64,000 bases of DNA from Candidatus Gastranaerophilales bacterium (lineage in GTDB: Bacteria > Cyanobacteriota > Vampirovibrionia > Gastranaerophilales > Gastranaerophilaceae), in the NCBI GenBank assembly GCA_944325155.1, contig CALUYY010000002.1, forward strand, positions 1-64,000, written 5' to 3'. Position 1 is the stretch's first letter; each line of letters opens with the position of its first letter. A program made the position numbers and the translations under genes. A model generated the notes under the pieces. That model saw only the letters and a list, made by a program, of their open reading frames with translations, ran no database searches and was not told where the DNA came from. Shown here in pieces: positions 8,385 to 17,910 of the stretch.

Positions 8385-9224
8385 ATGTCTACTGTCTCGA
8401 AAATTTCATTCGGTGAGTCGTCATTTAATAAAAACAATCTATCCGAGCGACATCGAAAGCGACCTATCCTAAGCAGAATATCCCGAATGTCTGATGAGGA
8501 AATTATAGGCGCAAGCGTGAAAAACGCTAACAAGGAAATGGAACAATCAACAGCTGTGAGTGTCTTGAAAAACGGACCTTTAATGTTTGTAGCAGCAATG
8601 CTGGTGGTGTACGGCGCATTAACAAAAGGAAAATTATCTTCAAAGGTGGCTTCCGCAGCTCAAACATTCGGTGTTTTAGCGGGTGCTTATGCTCTTTCTA
8701 AACCGTTTAATTCACTTGAAGAAAGAATTGAAAATAAATCCGGTAAAGCTAAAAAGTTTAATAATGAACATCCCTTTGTTTCAACAGCATTAAGCGCTGC
8801 CGCATTTGTCGGCGTTGCCGCTCTTGCGCTTAAAGGCGGCAAGGCTGCCGCAGGCAAACTTGCCGATAATTTCAGACCGGCTGCTGACGAATTAAAGGAA
8901 AAGCTTATTAAAACGGCAAATAATATAGATAAATCCAAATTGGGAAAATTAACCGATAAAGTTTCCGGAGCTGCCCGTGATTTTGCATCGAAACATCCTT
9001 CGCTTGCCAAAGCGGCGGGTGCCATGGCAACCGTGCTTCCAGTTATGGGATTTATGGGCGGAACACTTGCTCTTGCAAATAAAGCCGTTGATGACAGAGA
9101 TGAAAAAGCTGCTTCAAATATTAATAAATTATTATTAATGAGAGAATTTGCAAAAGCGGCGCTTGACGATAAAGAAGACGATTCTTTTAAATCGGATAAA
9201 ATTGATGAAGATGCGGAAGATTAG
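8385..9224 (+). CDS. Unknown Ala/Gly-rich membrane-associated protein, possible N-terminal tag
   Basis: Function unknown. The start at 8385 is preferred over the upstream in-frame ATG at 8346 because GGAAGGA lies 4 nt before it; this gives 279 aa. The N-terminus MSTVSKISFGESSF loosely resembles the tag discussed in the findings. After a basic linker come three hydrophobic Gly/Ala-rich stretches (PLMFVAAMLVVYGAL, FVSTALSAAAFVGVAALAL, MATVLPVMGFMGGTLAL) separated by Lys-rich amphipathic helices. The C-terminus is acidic (DKEDD...DEDAED). No signal peptide. It is monocistronic and converges on the glucanotransferase gene. Confidence 0.7.
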   Translation: MSTVSKISFGESSFNKNNLSERHRKRPILSRISRMSDEEIIGASVKNANKEMEQSTAVSVLKNGPLMFVAAMLVVYGALTKGKLSSKVASAAQTFGVLAGAYALSKPFNSLEERIENKSGKAKKFNNEHPFVSTALSAAAFVGVAALALKGGKAAAGKLADNFRPAADELKEKLIKTANNIDKSKLGKLTDKVSGAARDFASKHPSLAKAAGAMATVLPVMGFMGGTLALANKAVDDRDEKAASNINKLLLMREFAKAALDDKEDDSFKSDKIDEDAED

Positions 9225-9256
9225 TTAAATTAATATCAAAAAATTATAATTAAAAA

Positions 9257-9283
9257 AATTCCCGTCTTTATAAGGCGGGAATT
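9257..9283 (-). terminator. Terminator of the glucanotransferase gene (also opposes the 8385 gene)
   Basis: 12-bp stem AATTCCCGTCTT/AAGGCGGGAATT with a 3-nt loop (one G-T pair). On the minus strand it is followed by a run of seven T; on the plus strand the T tract is broken, so it mainly serves the minus-strand gene. Confidence 0.88.
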
Positions 9284-9310
9284 ATAATATTGAATTGAAT
9301 ATTTTCTATC

Positions 9311-11131
9311 CTATTCCCTCTCTTTAAGTACGTTTGCCCAATGTTTCAATGATTCCGATAATTCACGGTTTTCATTAGAGAAATTGGGGTTTCTCAGTCT
9401 GTTTGCTTCCCAGATTACATCAGGCAGGTTAACCGCATCATAATCTTGAAGTTTTTTGTGGTAATCATTGTTAAAGTCGGGAGTCATTCTTAATGACCAG
9501 TTTTGATCACCCGTTGTTCCCGGCTGATTGTATCTTTCTTTTATGCCGAATAAATCGGTCCAGAAAATTTGAATATTTTTAGCCCCCGAGGCAAAAAGTT
9601 CAATGAATTTTTTTCTTCTTTCAAATTTATCGGGATAACGTTCTTTTGCGCTTGCGGTGTCGTGGTTTGCAATCATTGCCGCATTATTTTTAGGTGCTTT
9701 CCAGGTTTCATCGCCGTTTTTCCATTGCGTTACCGTAATTCCGCCGATTTTTAAATCCTGAAGCATTTGTGCGCTGTTTCCCGGCATATAACCTAAATCT
9801 TCCGCTATGATTGCGCTTTCATCAAGCCCGGCTGCTTTTGAAGCGGGAAGAATAATTTTCTTTAAAATTCTGTCGCAGTTGTGTCCGTTTTTGCCTTTAT
9901 AGATTTCCGAATATAATCTTCCTTCTCTTCCGCCGTTTTCGGTATAAACATACGGGTCAATAAGACCTACGATATGATCGATTCTGACTCCGCCTTTGTT
10001 TTCTTCAAAAACTCTTTCGTATTTATCATATAAGAATTTGCCCGCTTCGCCCAATTGATTTGTTCTGTTATCGCTGCTAAACAATTTATTCGGGTCAAGC
10101 ACAAAAAATCCCCATCTTTGAGGTTCATTATTCCAGGGCTCCTTACATCCCATTCTTAAATCCTTTAAGAATAAATGTTTATTTCCCCAAACTTCAGCAT
10201 CCGAGAAAGCAACGGGGATATCCGCAATCGGCTTAATGCCTTTTTCCGTTAATTTCTGGTTGCCGACATCAAGAGCTTTTTTTGCAAGCATTTGCGAGAA
10301 TAAGAACGAATCGATTTCGTCTTTATGAACGGTTCTTAAATGGCTTAGCCTTGCTTCTTTTTGTTTTTGTTCGTGGTAGCTTGATGAAGAATCAAAAAGG
10401 TTTTTATCCGTATCGACATCCCAATCCGATGTATCGCATCCGTATGATTCAAGCCCCCAATTCGGCCAGTAATCGTTATTATATTTATCGGTTAAAATAC
10501 TGTAGAGTGCATTTTTTTCCTGTTCTCTTCCGTGGATTTGCTTGAACGCTTTAAAATCTTTTGTTAATGTTTCGATTCCGTGTCTTTCATCGCTTTCAAG
10601 ATCGTCTAAATTTTCGGATTTATATTTGAAAGTTTGATATGCTTCATCGAGTGCGGTTTTATTTGTATTAACCGCATAAGTAAAATCGGATTTATTTTGC
10701 CCGCGTCTGGGGTTATTGTTTACGGTTGATTCATAAGTATCTCTGCTTAAAATTCTGCCGTATTCGGGCGTTGTTAATTTTTCAAGGTCAATAATTAAAG
10801 TGTTGTACGCACTTGAATTTGAAGCATACGGGGAAGCGTCCGTTCTTTTTCTTAAGCCCGAAGGTTCCTGCTGCCACTTTGTAAAGCCCCATTCCTGAAG
10901 AAAAGGAAACAGCATTTTTTCCGAGCTTTTTGAATAAGGAACGCCGATACCCACATCTTTTGAATATTCGGAAGGCGAACAATTGGTGGGTAAAATAATA
11001 CCTAAATTTTTATCAAGTGTTTTAAGCCCGTCTTGAATGGCTTTTGTACAATGGGGTTTTTCATCTTCTCTCAGTTTTCTTTGGAACGAAGGCGAGTATG
11101 CGCCGTAATTGTTTATTGAGTTAACTTTCAA
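9311..11131 (-). CDS. malQ: 4-alpha-glucanotransferase (GH77) with an N-terminal lineage tag
   Basis: Transfers alpha-1,4-glucan chains in glycogen/maltodextrin metabolism. GH77 signatures: GVRIDHIVG with the nucleophile Asp near residue 387, AIIAEDLGY with the acid/base Glu near 446, and IANHDT carrying the third carboxylate region. The start is placed at the TTG at 11131 (606 aa), not the GTG at 11140, because AAGGAG directly abuts that GTG but lies 8 nt before the TTG. The product then begins MKVNSINNYGAYSPSF, a tag absent from ordinary MalQ and shared with unrelated proteins here. Large insertions bring it above the usual ~500 aa. It has its own terminator and is monocistronic. Confidence 0.9.
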   Translation of the reverse strand: MKVNSINNYGAYSPSFQRKLREDEKPHCTKAIQDGLKTLDKNLGIILPTNCSPSEYSKDVGIGVPYSKSSEKMLFPFLQEWGFTKWQQEPSGLRKRTDASPYASNSSAYNTLIIDLEKLTTPEYGRILSRDTYESTVNNNPRRGQNKSDFTYAVNTNKTALDEAYQTFKYKSENLDDLESDERHGIETLTKDFKAFKQIHGREQEKNALYSILTDKYNNDYWPNWGLESYGCDTSDWDVDTDKNLFDSSSSYHEQKQKEARLSHLRTVHKDEIDSFLFSQMLAKKALDVGNQKLTEKGIKPIADIPVAFSDAEVWGNKHLFLKDLRMGCKEPWNNEPQRWGFFVLDPNKLFSSDNRTNQLGEAGKFLYDKYERVFEENKGGVRIDHIVGLIDPYVYTENGGREGRLYSEIYKGKNGHNCDRILKKIILPASKAAGLDESAIIAEDLGYMPGNSAQMLQDLKIGGITVTQWKNGDETWKAPKNNAAMIANHDTASAKERYPDKFERRKKFIELFASGAKNIQIFWTDLFGIKERYNQPGTTGDQNWSLRMTPDFNNDYHKKLQDYDAVNLPDVIWEANRLRNPNFSNENRELSESLKHWANVLKERE

Positions 11132-11140
11132 AATCGACAC

Positions 11141-11578
11141 TCCTTATATTATATATATGAACCTAACAAACTTTTTTCATGCTACTCAAATAAAACACAA
11201 AAATAAATTTTTTGCACAAACATATAAAATGTTAAAATAAATATTAAGAAATGTTAAAATCTAATTTCAAATATATCCTAATAGTTACACAAATTTAAAA
11301 AAACAATTGCATTTTTTATGTTAAGTAATGTGAACAACGTAGGACAAACTTTAAAAAAAATGATAATATAAATACATAAAGTGTTCTTTTTACCCCTTAG
11401 GGTAATGCAGGAAATAGAGATAATGACTCAGATATGAAGTTTCATTAAGCATAACAACTTAGAAAAGTAAATTTTTGAAGACTAATTTTTTTAATATATA
11501 TAGTGAAGTGTATTTTTATTAAATAGTGTCATTTGTTGACCAAAAGTGTGAAATTGTTATTTGGAGGAATCTGATTAT
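11141..11578. other. Long divergent intergenic region (438 nt)
   Basis: No ORF is supported here. It is about 80% AT. It holds an inverted repeat TTACCC-CTTA-GGGTAA near 11391-11406, a direct repeat of AATGTTAAAAT near 11227-11255, and on the plus strand a possible promoter TTGAAG (11475-11480), 16-nt spacer, TATATA (11497-11502) about 75 nt before the HEAT-protein start. On the minus strand a TATAAT lies just upstream of the malQ Shine-Dalgarno. The inverted repeat could be an operator; this is a guess. Confidence 0.45.
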
Positions 11579-12433
11579 ATGACAATTAGTGTGAACAACC
11601 GCAAAAAACAGGCAAAAAAATCTTTTGAAGAATTAATTAAAGATCTTCAAACTTCTAATTCCGAAAAAGTTCGTTATAATGCCGCAAGAGTTCTCGGTGA
11701 AATGGGCGATTTTAATGCCGTTAAACCGTTAATCGACGTTTTAAAATACGATAAAAACGGCTCAGTTCGTTTATATGCCGCAAGAGCATTGGGCGAATTA
11801 GGCGATACGAATGCAACCGTTCCTTTAATTGAATCATTAAGAGAAGACAGAAACGTTGACGTCAGAGTTCGTGCCGCAAGGGCATTGGGACGTCTCGGCG
11901 GCGCAATTGTCGTTGAACCCCTTGTTGAAGCTCTTAATGACGAAAACCCGCAGGTTTGCATAACGGCAACCGATGCTTTAATTGAAATCGGCGATGTTGC
12001 AACGGACGCTTTGATTGAATCCTTAGACCATGAAAAAGTTAACGTAAGATGCGACGCAACAAGAGCATTGGGTGAAATCGGCAACAAAAAAGCCGTTGAT
12101 AAAATTATAAAAATGTTAAAAGACGAATGGGTTAACGTTCGTATCTATGCGGTTACTTCATTAGGCAAATTGGGCGACACAAAAGCCGTTCCCGCATTAA
12201 TTGAAGTAATGGAAAATAAACAGGAAAACGATCTGGTAAGAGCAGGCGCAGCTGCAGCTTTGGGTGTTTTAAGAGATCAAAGAGCTCTTCTTCCTTTAAG
12301 AAAATTAATTATTGAAGCTGAAGAATTGGGCGAACTTGAAGACACCGCATTAAAATCATTCAAAAAAATAATGGCTGCAAATTGGGAATCAATTCCGGGT
12401 GCTGCTCCCGTTAAAAAACCGGCGCTTTTCTAA
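11579..12433 (+). CDS. HEAT-repeat (PBS-lyase-type) scaffold protein
   Basis: A solenoid of about seven 31-residue HEAT repeats with the periodic pattern VR..AA.ALGE.GD..AV.PLI..L.D, as in CpcE/CpcF/NblB-like proteins and many heat-stable adaptor proteins. No catalytic residues are evident; the likely role is protein-protein binding. In cyanobacteria such repeats occur in phycobilin lyases, but no phycobiliprotein gene is here, so the lyase function should not be transferred. The ATG at 11579 is chosen because GGAGGA lies 10 nt upstream; the longer ORF would start with a TTG overlapping that site. Length 284 aa. It ends in a strong bidirectional terminator. Confidence 0.88.
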   Translation: MTISVNNRKKQAKKSFEELIKDLQTSNSEKVRYNAARVLGEMGDFNAVKPLIDVLKYDKNGSVRLYAARALGELGDTNATVPLIESLREDRNVDVRVRAARALGRLGGAIVVEPLVEALNDENPQVCITATDALIEIGDVATDALIESLDHEKVNVRCDATRALGEIGNKKAVDKIIKMLKDEWVNVRIYAVTSLGKLGDTKAVPALIEVMENKQENDLVRAGAAAALGVLRDQRALLPLRKLIIEAEELGELEDTALKSFKKIMAANWESIPGAAPVKKPALF

Positions 12434-12463
12434 ATAAATCGCACCCTAAGTTATTCAAATAAA

Positions 12464-12491
12464 AAAAGCCCCTTAATTTTAAGGGGCTTTT
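12464..12491. terminator. Bidirectional terminator between the HEAT gene and hisS
   Basis: 11-bp stem AAAAGCCCCTT/AAGGGGCTTTT with a 6-nt loop and T-rich flanks on both strands, between convergent genes. Confidence 0.9.
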
Positions 12492-12498
12492 AATTTAT

Positions 12499-13713
12499 CT
12501 ATATTTTTTCTTCTCTTGCCTGAACACCGGTTGTCAGGTCTTTTACGGTATAATATCCGCCTTTTATCTCGTCTTCACCTATTATGACCGCCTTATTTGC
12601 AATTTTCGAAGCTTTTTCAAGCTGTTTTGCAAATTTTCTTTTTTGCATGTCAAATTCTGCGCTGAAGCCTTTTTTTCTTAATTCAAATACGGTTTTTAGC
12701 GCAATATCGGGCATTGTTGAAACTACAAAATAATCAAGCTTTTTATCTTCAATTTTATTTATTAAGCTGCATAATCTTTCAACTCCCAATGCAAAGCCGA
12801 CGGCCGGTGTCGGTTTCCCGCCGAGCATTTCAACAAGCCCGTCGTATCTTCCGCCTCCGAGTATCGCATTTTGTGAGCCCAGCGAATTACTTTTAACTTC
12901 AAAAACCGTTCTTGTATAATAATCAAGCCCTCTTACAAGCATTTTATCAATTTCATATTTAATATTTATTTCATTTAAATAATTTTTTAATTCTTCAAAA
13001 TGGTTTTTGCATTCATCACATATAAAATCTTTTAAAATAACTTCTTTTATTTCTTCTTTTTCAAAAATAATCTTGCATTCTTCGTTTTTGCAATCAAGCA
13101 TTCTTAAAGGATTTTTCTCGAACCTTACTTTGCAATCATCGCAAAGCTTATCTAAATACGGCTTCAGGGCATTTTTAATTTCTTCTTTATATTTATTCCT
13201 GCAATTGGGGCATCCCAAAGAATTTAAACTTACCGTTAAATCATATAATCCCATTGCTTTTAAAAATTCGGTTGCAATCATAATAACTTCCGCATCCGCC
13301 GCCGGCTCTTTTATACCGAAAAGTTCAAGCCCTATCTGGTGAAATTGCCTTTGGCGCCCTGCCTGCGGTCTTTCATATCGAAACATCGGTCCCATATACC
13401 ATAATTTAACGGGCGGAGAGAGCCTCTCCATGCCGTGTTCTATATAGCTTCTGACGACTCCTGCAGTGTTTTCGGGGCGGAGAGTTATAGAATTTTCATT
13501 ATTTCCGACGGAAAATGTATACATTTCTTTGTTTACGATGTCCGTTGAATCTCCTACCCCTCTTTTAAAAAGTTCCGTTGCTTCAAAAACCGGGGTTCTT
13601 ATTTCTTTATAATTTGCCCTTTGAAATAATTCTTGGGCTTTTTTTTGTATATCCTGCCATGTCAAAATTTCATCGGGCAGTATATCTTTTGTTCCTCTTT
13701 GTGCTTTTATCAT
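12499..13713 (-). CDS. hisS: Histidyl-tRNA synthetase
   Basis: Charges tRNA-His. Class II motifs: motif 2 around [22 protein letters not shown] (residues ~112-133), the HisA motif [14 protein letters not shown], and motif 3 [11 protein letters not shown]. The insertion between them carries cysteine pairs (CPNC, CDDC, and two more cysteines in LDCKNEEC), a potential zinc site like that of clostridial HisS. It is followed by the alpha/beta anticodon-binding domain (~315-404). Length 404 aa. Its start overlaps the prfB stop by 4 nt, so it is coupled to the upstream release-factor gene. Confidence 0.96.
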   Translation of the reverse strand: MIKAQRGTKDILPDEILTWQDIQKKAQELFQRANYKEIRTPVFEATELFKRGVGDSTDIVNKEMYTFSVGNNENSITLRPENTAGVVRSYIEHGMERLSPPVKLWYMGPMFRYERPQAGRQRQFHQIGLELFGIKEPAADAEVIMIATEFLKAMGLYDLTVSLNSLGCPNCRNKYKEEIKNALKPYLDKLCDDCKVRFEKNPLRMLDCKNEECKIIFEKEEIKEVILKDFICDECKNHFEELKNYLNEINIKYEIDKMLVRGLDYYTRTVFEVKSNSLGSQNAILGGGRYDGLVEMLGGKPTPAVGFALGVERLCSLINKIEDKKLDYFVVSTMPDIALKTVFELRKKGFSAEFDMQKRKFAKQLEKASKIANKAVIIGEDEIKGGYYTVKDLTTGVQAREEKI

Positions 13714-14814
13714 TTTTTTGTTCCTTGTTTTCTTAAATATTCTTCAATAAATCCGTCAATGCCGCCGTCCATGACCATATCGACATTGCCCGCCTCATAA
13801 CCCGTTCTGTGGTCTTTTACCATTTTATAAGGATGAAAAACGTATGAACGGATTTGCGAGCCGAAATTTATATCGACATTTTCGCCTTTAAGGTCCGATA
13901 ATTTTTTTTCGTGTTCAAGCTTTTTAATTAAAAGCAGTTTTGAAGCAAGCATTTGCATTGCGGTTTCCCGGTTTTGCAATTGCGACCTTTCCTGCTGGCA
14001 TTTAACGACAATTCCCGTCGGTTTATGATAAATTCTGACCGCCGTTTCAACTTTGTTTACGTTTTGACCGCCTGCCCCGCCGGAGCGCATGGTTTCAATT
14101 TCAATTTCATCGCTCGGGATTTCTATTTTATTTTCAAAATCTTCTATAACGGGTGTTACTTCAATGCTTGCAAAACTTGTCTGCCTTTTTCCGTTTGCGT
14201 TAAAAGGTGAAATTCTAACCAGCCTGTGCACGCCTTTTTCCGCTTTTAAATATCCGTATGCCCACTTGCCTTCAACTTTAATAGTGGCGGATTTAATTCC
14301 CGCTTCTTCGCCGTCCGATTTGTCAAGCAGTTCCGTTTTATATTTTTTATTATCCGCCCACCTCAGATACATTCTTAAAAGCATATTTGCCCAATCCTGA
14401 GCGTCTGTTCCGCCCGCACCCGCATTCACGGTTAAAATTGCGTCATTTGAATCATATTCATCGGATAACATTTGCTCTAAATCAAATTTATCTAAAAATT
14501 CCTCAAGATTTTTTATATTATTCAGGGCCTCATTTATTAAATCATCATCGTTAATTTCAAGTGCCGTTTTAATGTCATCAAACAATACTTTATTTTTATT
14601 AAAGTCATCAATCGTGTTTTTAATTTCTTTTTGTTCTTTTAAAATTTTTGTTGCCTGATCGGGGTTATTCCAGACATTTTCTTCTTTTGTTTTTTTATCG
14701 AGTTCAATAAGTTTTTTATTCAATGAATCTATGTCAAAGACACCTCGCATAAGAATTAAAGCGGGGCGTAATTTCCGTTATTTTTTGTTTCAATTGTTCC
14801 GAATTTGTTTCCAT
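13710..14814 (-). CDS. prfB: Peptide chain release factor 2, with programmed +1 frameshift
   Basis: Reads UGA and UAA stops. The main frame (14735-13710, 341 codons) has the GGQ loop ([18 protein letters not shown]) and the SPF-type anticodon motif in [13 protein letters not shown]. The N-terminal 26 codons are in another frame: ATG at 14814-14812 begins [15 protein letters not shown] and runs to CTT TGA C at 14739-14733. The in-frame UGA is bypassed by a +1 shift, giving a 367-aa product that aligns with the start of E. coli RF2 (365 aa). A GAGGTG Shine-Dalgarno-like element lies 3 nt before the shift codon. The TAAAAT -10 box ends 6 nt before the ATG, so the mRNA is probably leaderless. Confidence 0.95.
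14733..14748 (-). promoter_or_regulatory. RF2 autoregulatory frameshift site
   Basis: The minus strand reads GAGGTGT CTT TGA C: internal Shine-Dalgarno-like GAGG, slippery CTT, in-frame UGA, then C. This is the classic RF2 site. When RF2 is scarce, slow termination at UGA allows the shift and more RF2 is made. Confidence 0.93.
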
Positions 14815-14886
14815 ATTTGAATTTTACTATAAAATTTTTTTAAGATAAAATATAAAAGTTAAAGCTTGAAAATTAAAGGTTTTTTT

Positions 14887-15402
14887 ATGGAATTTATTAA
14901 AAAAGCAATAAGGGATGTTCCCGATTTTCCCAAAAAAGGTATTTTATTCAGAGATATTACAACCGCAATCAAAGATCCTTTTGTTATGAAAAAGATGATT
15001 GATTGCATTGTTGAAGAATTTAAGGATGATAAGATTGATTACGTTGCGGGGATTGAATCAAGAGGTTTTATCTTCGGCATGCCCGTTGCTTATGCTCTTA
15101 ACTGCGGTTTTGTTCCGATAAGAAAACCCAATAAACTTCCTTGCGAAACATACAGCGTCGAATATGAACTTGAATACGGAAAAGACAGAATTGAAATGCA
15201 TAAAGACGCAATAGAAAAAGGAAAAAGAGTTCTTGTAATTGATGATCTTCTTGCAACGGGCGGAACGGCCGCCGCCGCATGCGAGCTTGTTAAAAAAGCG
15301 GGCGTTCTTGCGGGCGTTGCATTTGTCATTGAACTGTCTGATTTAAAGGGAAGGCAAAAGCTTCCCAAAGATGTTAAGATTTTAACCTTAGCTGAGTATT
15401 AA
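14887..15402 (+). CDS. apt: Adenine phosphoribosyltransferase
   Basis: Salvages adenine to AMP with PRPP. The PRPP-binding motif is VLVIDDLLATGGTAAAACELV, with the substrate loop IESRGFIFG and the conserved IRDVPDFPKKGILFRDITT start. ATG 14887 is chosen over the in-frame TTG at 14866: AAAGG lies upstream, and the resulting 171 aa is the usual Apt length. It is first of a run of closely spaced plus-strand genes ending with aroB, although gmk has its own extended -10 promoter. Confidence 0.95.
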   Translation: MEFIKKAIRDVPDFPKKGILFRDITTAIKDPFVMKKMIDCIVEEFKDDKIDYVAGIESRGFIFGMPVAYALNCGFVPIRKPNKLPCETYSVEYELEYGKDRIEMHKDAIEKGKRVLVIDDLLATGGTAAAACELVKKAGVLAGVAFVIELSDLKGRQKLPKDVKILTLAEY

Positions 15403-15413
15403 TACATTTTTGG

Positions 15414-15428
15414 TGATATAATTTTAAA
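15414..15428 (+). promoter_or_regulatory. Extended -10 promoter of gmk, leaderless mRNA predicted
   Basis: TGATATAAT (TGn plus perfect -10, 15414-15422) ends 6 nt before the gmk ATG at 15429. Transcription would start at or within 2 nt of the start codon, and there is no Shine-Dalgarno. Confidence 0.7.
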
Positions 15429-16010
15429 ATGAACAATAAAAAAGGCAGGCTTTTTGTCGTAACGGGTCCTTCAGGTGTCGGCAAAGGGACTATATTAACT
15501 AAATTTTTTGAAAATAACAAAAACGATGTTTGTTATTCGGTTTCTATGACGACAAGAAAACCCCGCCCCGTTGAATTAAACGGTGTTCATTATTTTTTTG
15601 TGGATGAAGATACATTCAAAAAGGCAATTGAAAATGATGAATTTTTGGAATGGGCAAATTATTCGGGGAACTATTACGGAACAAACAAAAATTTTGTTCT
15701 TGAAAAATTAAACAACGGCATCAATGTTATTTTGGAAATTGAAACAAACGGCGCAAAAAAAGTAATGGAAAAATTTCCCGATTGTATCAGTATCTTTTTT
15801 GCACCTCCGTCTTTAGAAGAACTTGAACACAGATTAAGAGGAAGAAACACCGAAGACGAAGAATCGATTAAAAAAAGGCTTGAGGTTGTAAAATCCGAAC
15901 TTATGATGATTGATAAATATAAATACAGTATTATAAATGACGAAGTTGAAAATGCCCTAAACAAGCTTCAGGCTGTTTATGATTTTGAAACGGGAAATAA
16001 AAATGAGTAA
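15429..16010 (+). CDS. gmk: Guanylate kinase
   Basis: Phosphorylates GMP to GDP. The P-loop is VVTGPSGVGKGTI near residues 9-21. The GMP-binding region has SMTTRKPRPVELNGVHYFFV and YYGTNK, and the lid has RLRGRNTEDEESIKKRL. Length 193 aa is standard. Its stop overlaps the coaBC start (ATGAGTAA). The start is preceded by an extended -10 rather than a ribosome-binding site. The omega subunit gene, often next to gmk, is not seen here. Confidence 0.96.
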   Translation: MNNKKGRLFVVTGPSGVGKGTILTKFFENNKNDVCYSVSMTTRKPRPVELNGVHYFFVDEDTFKKAIENDEFLEWANYSGNYYGTNKNFVLEKLNNGINVILEIETNGAKKVMEKFPDCISIFFAPPSLEELEHRLRGRNTEDEESIKKRLEVVKSELMMIDKYKYSIINDEVENALNKLQAVYDFETGNKNE

Positions 16011-17163
16011 TGTTCTTATAGGAATAACAGGTTCAATTGCCGCATATAAAGCTTGCGAGCTTATAAGATTTTATAAAAAGCAAAACGATGATGTTAAAGT
16101 TGTTTTAACGCCTTCTTCCCTTCTTTTTATCGGCGAAAAAACCCTTGAAACCTTAACCGGTAATCCCGTTTATTATGATATGTTTAAAAAAGCCGATGAA
16201 ACAAAACATATAAGCCTTGCAGACTGGGCTGATATTTTTGTTATTGCGCCTGTTAGCGCAAATTCAATTTCAAAAATCGCAGCGGGAATTGCCGATAACC
16301 TTTTAACTTCAATTGCCTGCGCTTATCTTGGCAAAAATAAACCCTTTTTTATGGCGCCTGCCATGAATGAGGGGATGTGGAACAATGTTTTTATACAAGA
16401 AAACATTGAAAGATTAAAAAAAGCCGGTGTTAAAATAATAAACCCCGTATCCGGGCATCTTGCATGCGGATATGACGGTGTCGGCAAAATGGAAGAACCT
16501 TTAAAAATTTTTGAATTCATAAAAGATAATTTAAGGGTTAAAAAAAATAAAAAAATAATCGTAACATCCGGAGGAACAAGAGAATATATTGACCCCATCA
16601 GGTTTATCACAAACGCTTCATCGGGTAAAATGGGTAATTCTCTTGCGGATTGTGCTTATAATATGGGATATGACGTTTGTTTAATAACTACGATTGATGT
16701 TAAAAAACCCTATAAAACAATTTTTGTACAAACCGCGCTTGAAATGCAAAATGCGCTTGGTGAAGAATTTAAGGATGCCGATTATTTAATTATGGCATCA
16801 GCCGTTTCCGATTTTAAAATAAATAATTATAAAGACCAAAAAATTTCAAAATCAGATATTAATAATGGTTTATATACGATTGAACTTAGTTTAAATCCTG
16901 ATATACTAAAGAATATAGGGCAGATAAAAAAAGAAAACCAAAAAATAATCGGCTTTTCTTTGACAACGGAAAATACGATTGAAATTGCAAAAAAGAAACT
17001 GAAAGAAAAAAATTTGGATTTTATCGTTGCAAATGAAGCTAAAACCGCCCTTAATAAAGACACGAACGAAGTTTGGGTTATTGATAAAAACGAAAAAATA
17101 ACAAAAATTGATAATGCCGATAAAAAAATAATTGCAAAATCAATTCTGGAGATTGTTTTATGA
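16003..17163 (+). CDS. coaBC: Bifunctional phosphopantothenoylcysteine decarboxylase / phosphopantothenate-cysteine ligase
   Basis: Two steps of coenzyme A synthesis. The N-terminal flavoprotein (CoaC) has GITGSIAAYKACELIR, the PAMN motif (APAMNEGMW) and the substrate Cys in GHLACGYDGVGKM. The C-terminal CoaB domain starts near 180 with IIVTSGGTREYIDPIRFITN and has the ASAVSDF motif. The ATG at 16003 (386 aa), overlapping the gmk stop by 8 nt, is preferred to the in-frame upstream ATG at 15979, which would lie well inside gmk and precede the conserved start. Its stop overlaps the next start (ATGA). Confidence 0.95.
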   Translation: MSNVLIGITGSIAAYKACELIRFYKKQNDDVKVVLTPSSLLFIGEKTLETLTGNPVYYDMFKKADETKHISLADWADIFVIAPVSANSISKIAAGIADNLLTSIACAYLGKNKPFFMAPAMNEGMWNNVFIQENIERLKKAGVKIINPVSGHLACGYDGVGKMEEPLKIFEFIKDNLRVKKNKKIIVTSGGTREYIDPIRFITNASSGKMGNSLADCAYNMGYDVCLITTIDVKKPYKTIFVQTALEMQNALGEEFKDADYLIMASAVSDFKINNYKDQKISKSDINNGLYTIELSLNPDILKNIGQIKKENQKIIGFSLTTENTIEIAKKKLKEKNLDFIVANEAKTALNKDTNEVWVIDKNEKITKIDNADKKIIAKSILEIVL

Positions 17164-17897
17164 TAAAAACAGAAGATATTATCTCAAAAATAGAAAAATA
17201 TGCTTCTCTTGATTTAATGGAGCCGTGGGATAATTCGGGCTGGCAGATTAATTTGTGCCACGATTATACAAATAAGGTTCTGGTTGCGCTTTCTTTGACC
17301 AAAGAAAGTCTGGAGCAGGCAATTACAAACGACTGCGATTTAATTATAACCCACCACCCCTTAATTTTTGACAGATTAAACGCAATAGACGACTCGGTTA
17401 TAATTGAAGCAATAAGACACAATATAAGCGTTTATTCGGCACACACAAACCTTGATAAAACTTACGGTTCCACAACCGATGCTTTTGCCGGCGTTTTGGG
17501 GCTGAAAAATTTAATCACGGTTGACGATTATATTAAAATTTCCCATCTTAAAGATGAAATTGCGCTTGAAGATTTTTTGGACAACGTTAAACTGGCGCTC
17601 GGTACGGAAAGAATTAAATTAATTAACCCCTCGGGCGTTACAACCGTTAAAAACATTGCACTGTGCGCAGGCGCAGGCGGAAGCTATATTAAGAAATTAA
17701 GAGAATATGATATTGACCTGTACTTAACGGGCGACATAAAATTTCATTCGGCATTGGAAGTAAGAAATTTTGCCGCAGCCGATGTCGGGCATTTTGATTC
17801 CGAGATTCCCGTTTTGCCTTTAATTCAGGGGCTGATTGCAAAAACGGGCGTTGAAGTCATTATTGCAAATGAACATGTGCCCTGGGTATATATTTAG
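17160..17897 (+). CDS. Nif3-like dinuclear metal centre protein
   Basis: Member of the Nif3/YqfO/YbgI family. Metal-binding motifs: WDNSGWQI near 21-28, IITHHPLIF near 60-68 (two His), SAHTNLD near 92-98, and a C-terminal NEHVPW. Members are often annotated as GTP cyclohydrolase I type 2, but the physiological reaction is not firmly established. At 245 aa it lacks the central PII-like insertion of YqfO. Its start overlaps the coaBC stop by 4 nt. In many bacteria the gene sits next to housekeeping genes without clear linkage. Confidence 0.85.
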   Translation: MIKTEDIISKIEKYASLDLMEPWDNSGWQINLCHDYTNKVLVALSLTKESLEQAITNDCDLIITHHPLIFDRLNAIDDSVIIEAIRHNISVYSAHTNLDKTYGSTTDAFAGVLGLKNLITVDDYIKISHLKDEIALEDFLDNVKLALGTERIKLINPSGVTTVKNIALCAGAGGSYIKKLREYDIDLYLTGDIKFHSALEVRNFAAADVGHFDSEIPVLPLIQGLIAKTGVEVIIANEHVPWVYI

Positions 17898-17910
17898 TTT
17901 GGAGTGAATT

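Noticed and set aside
15979-16002. Upstream in-frame start of coaBC
   Set aside because: It lies within gmk and adds residues before the conserved N-terminus; the overlapping ATG at 16003 is typical of coupled genes.
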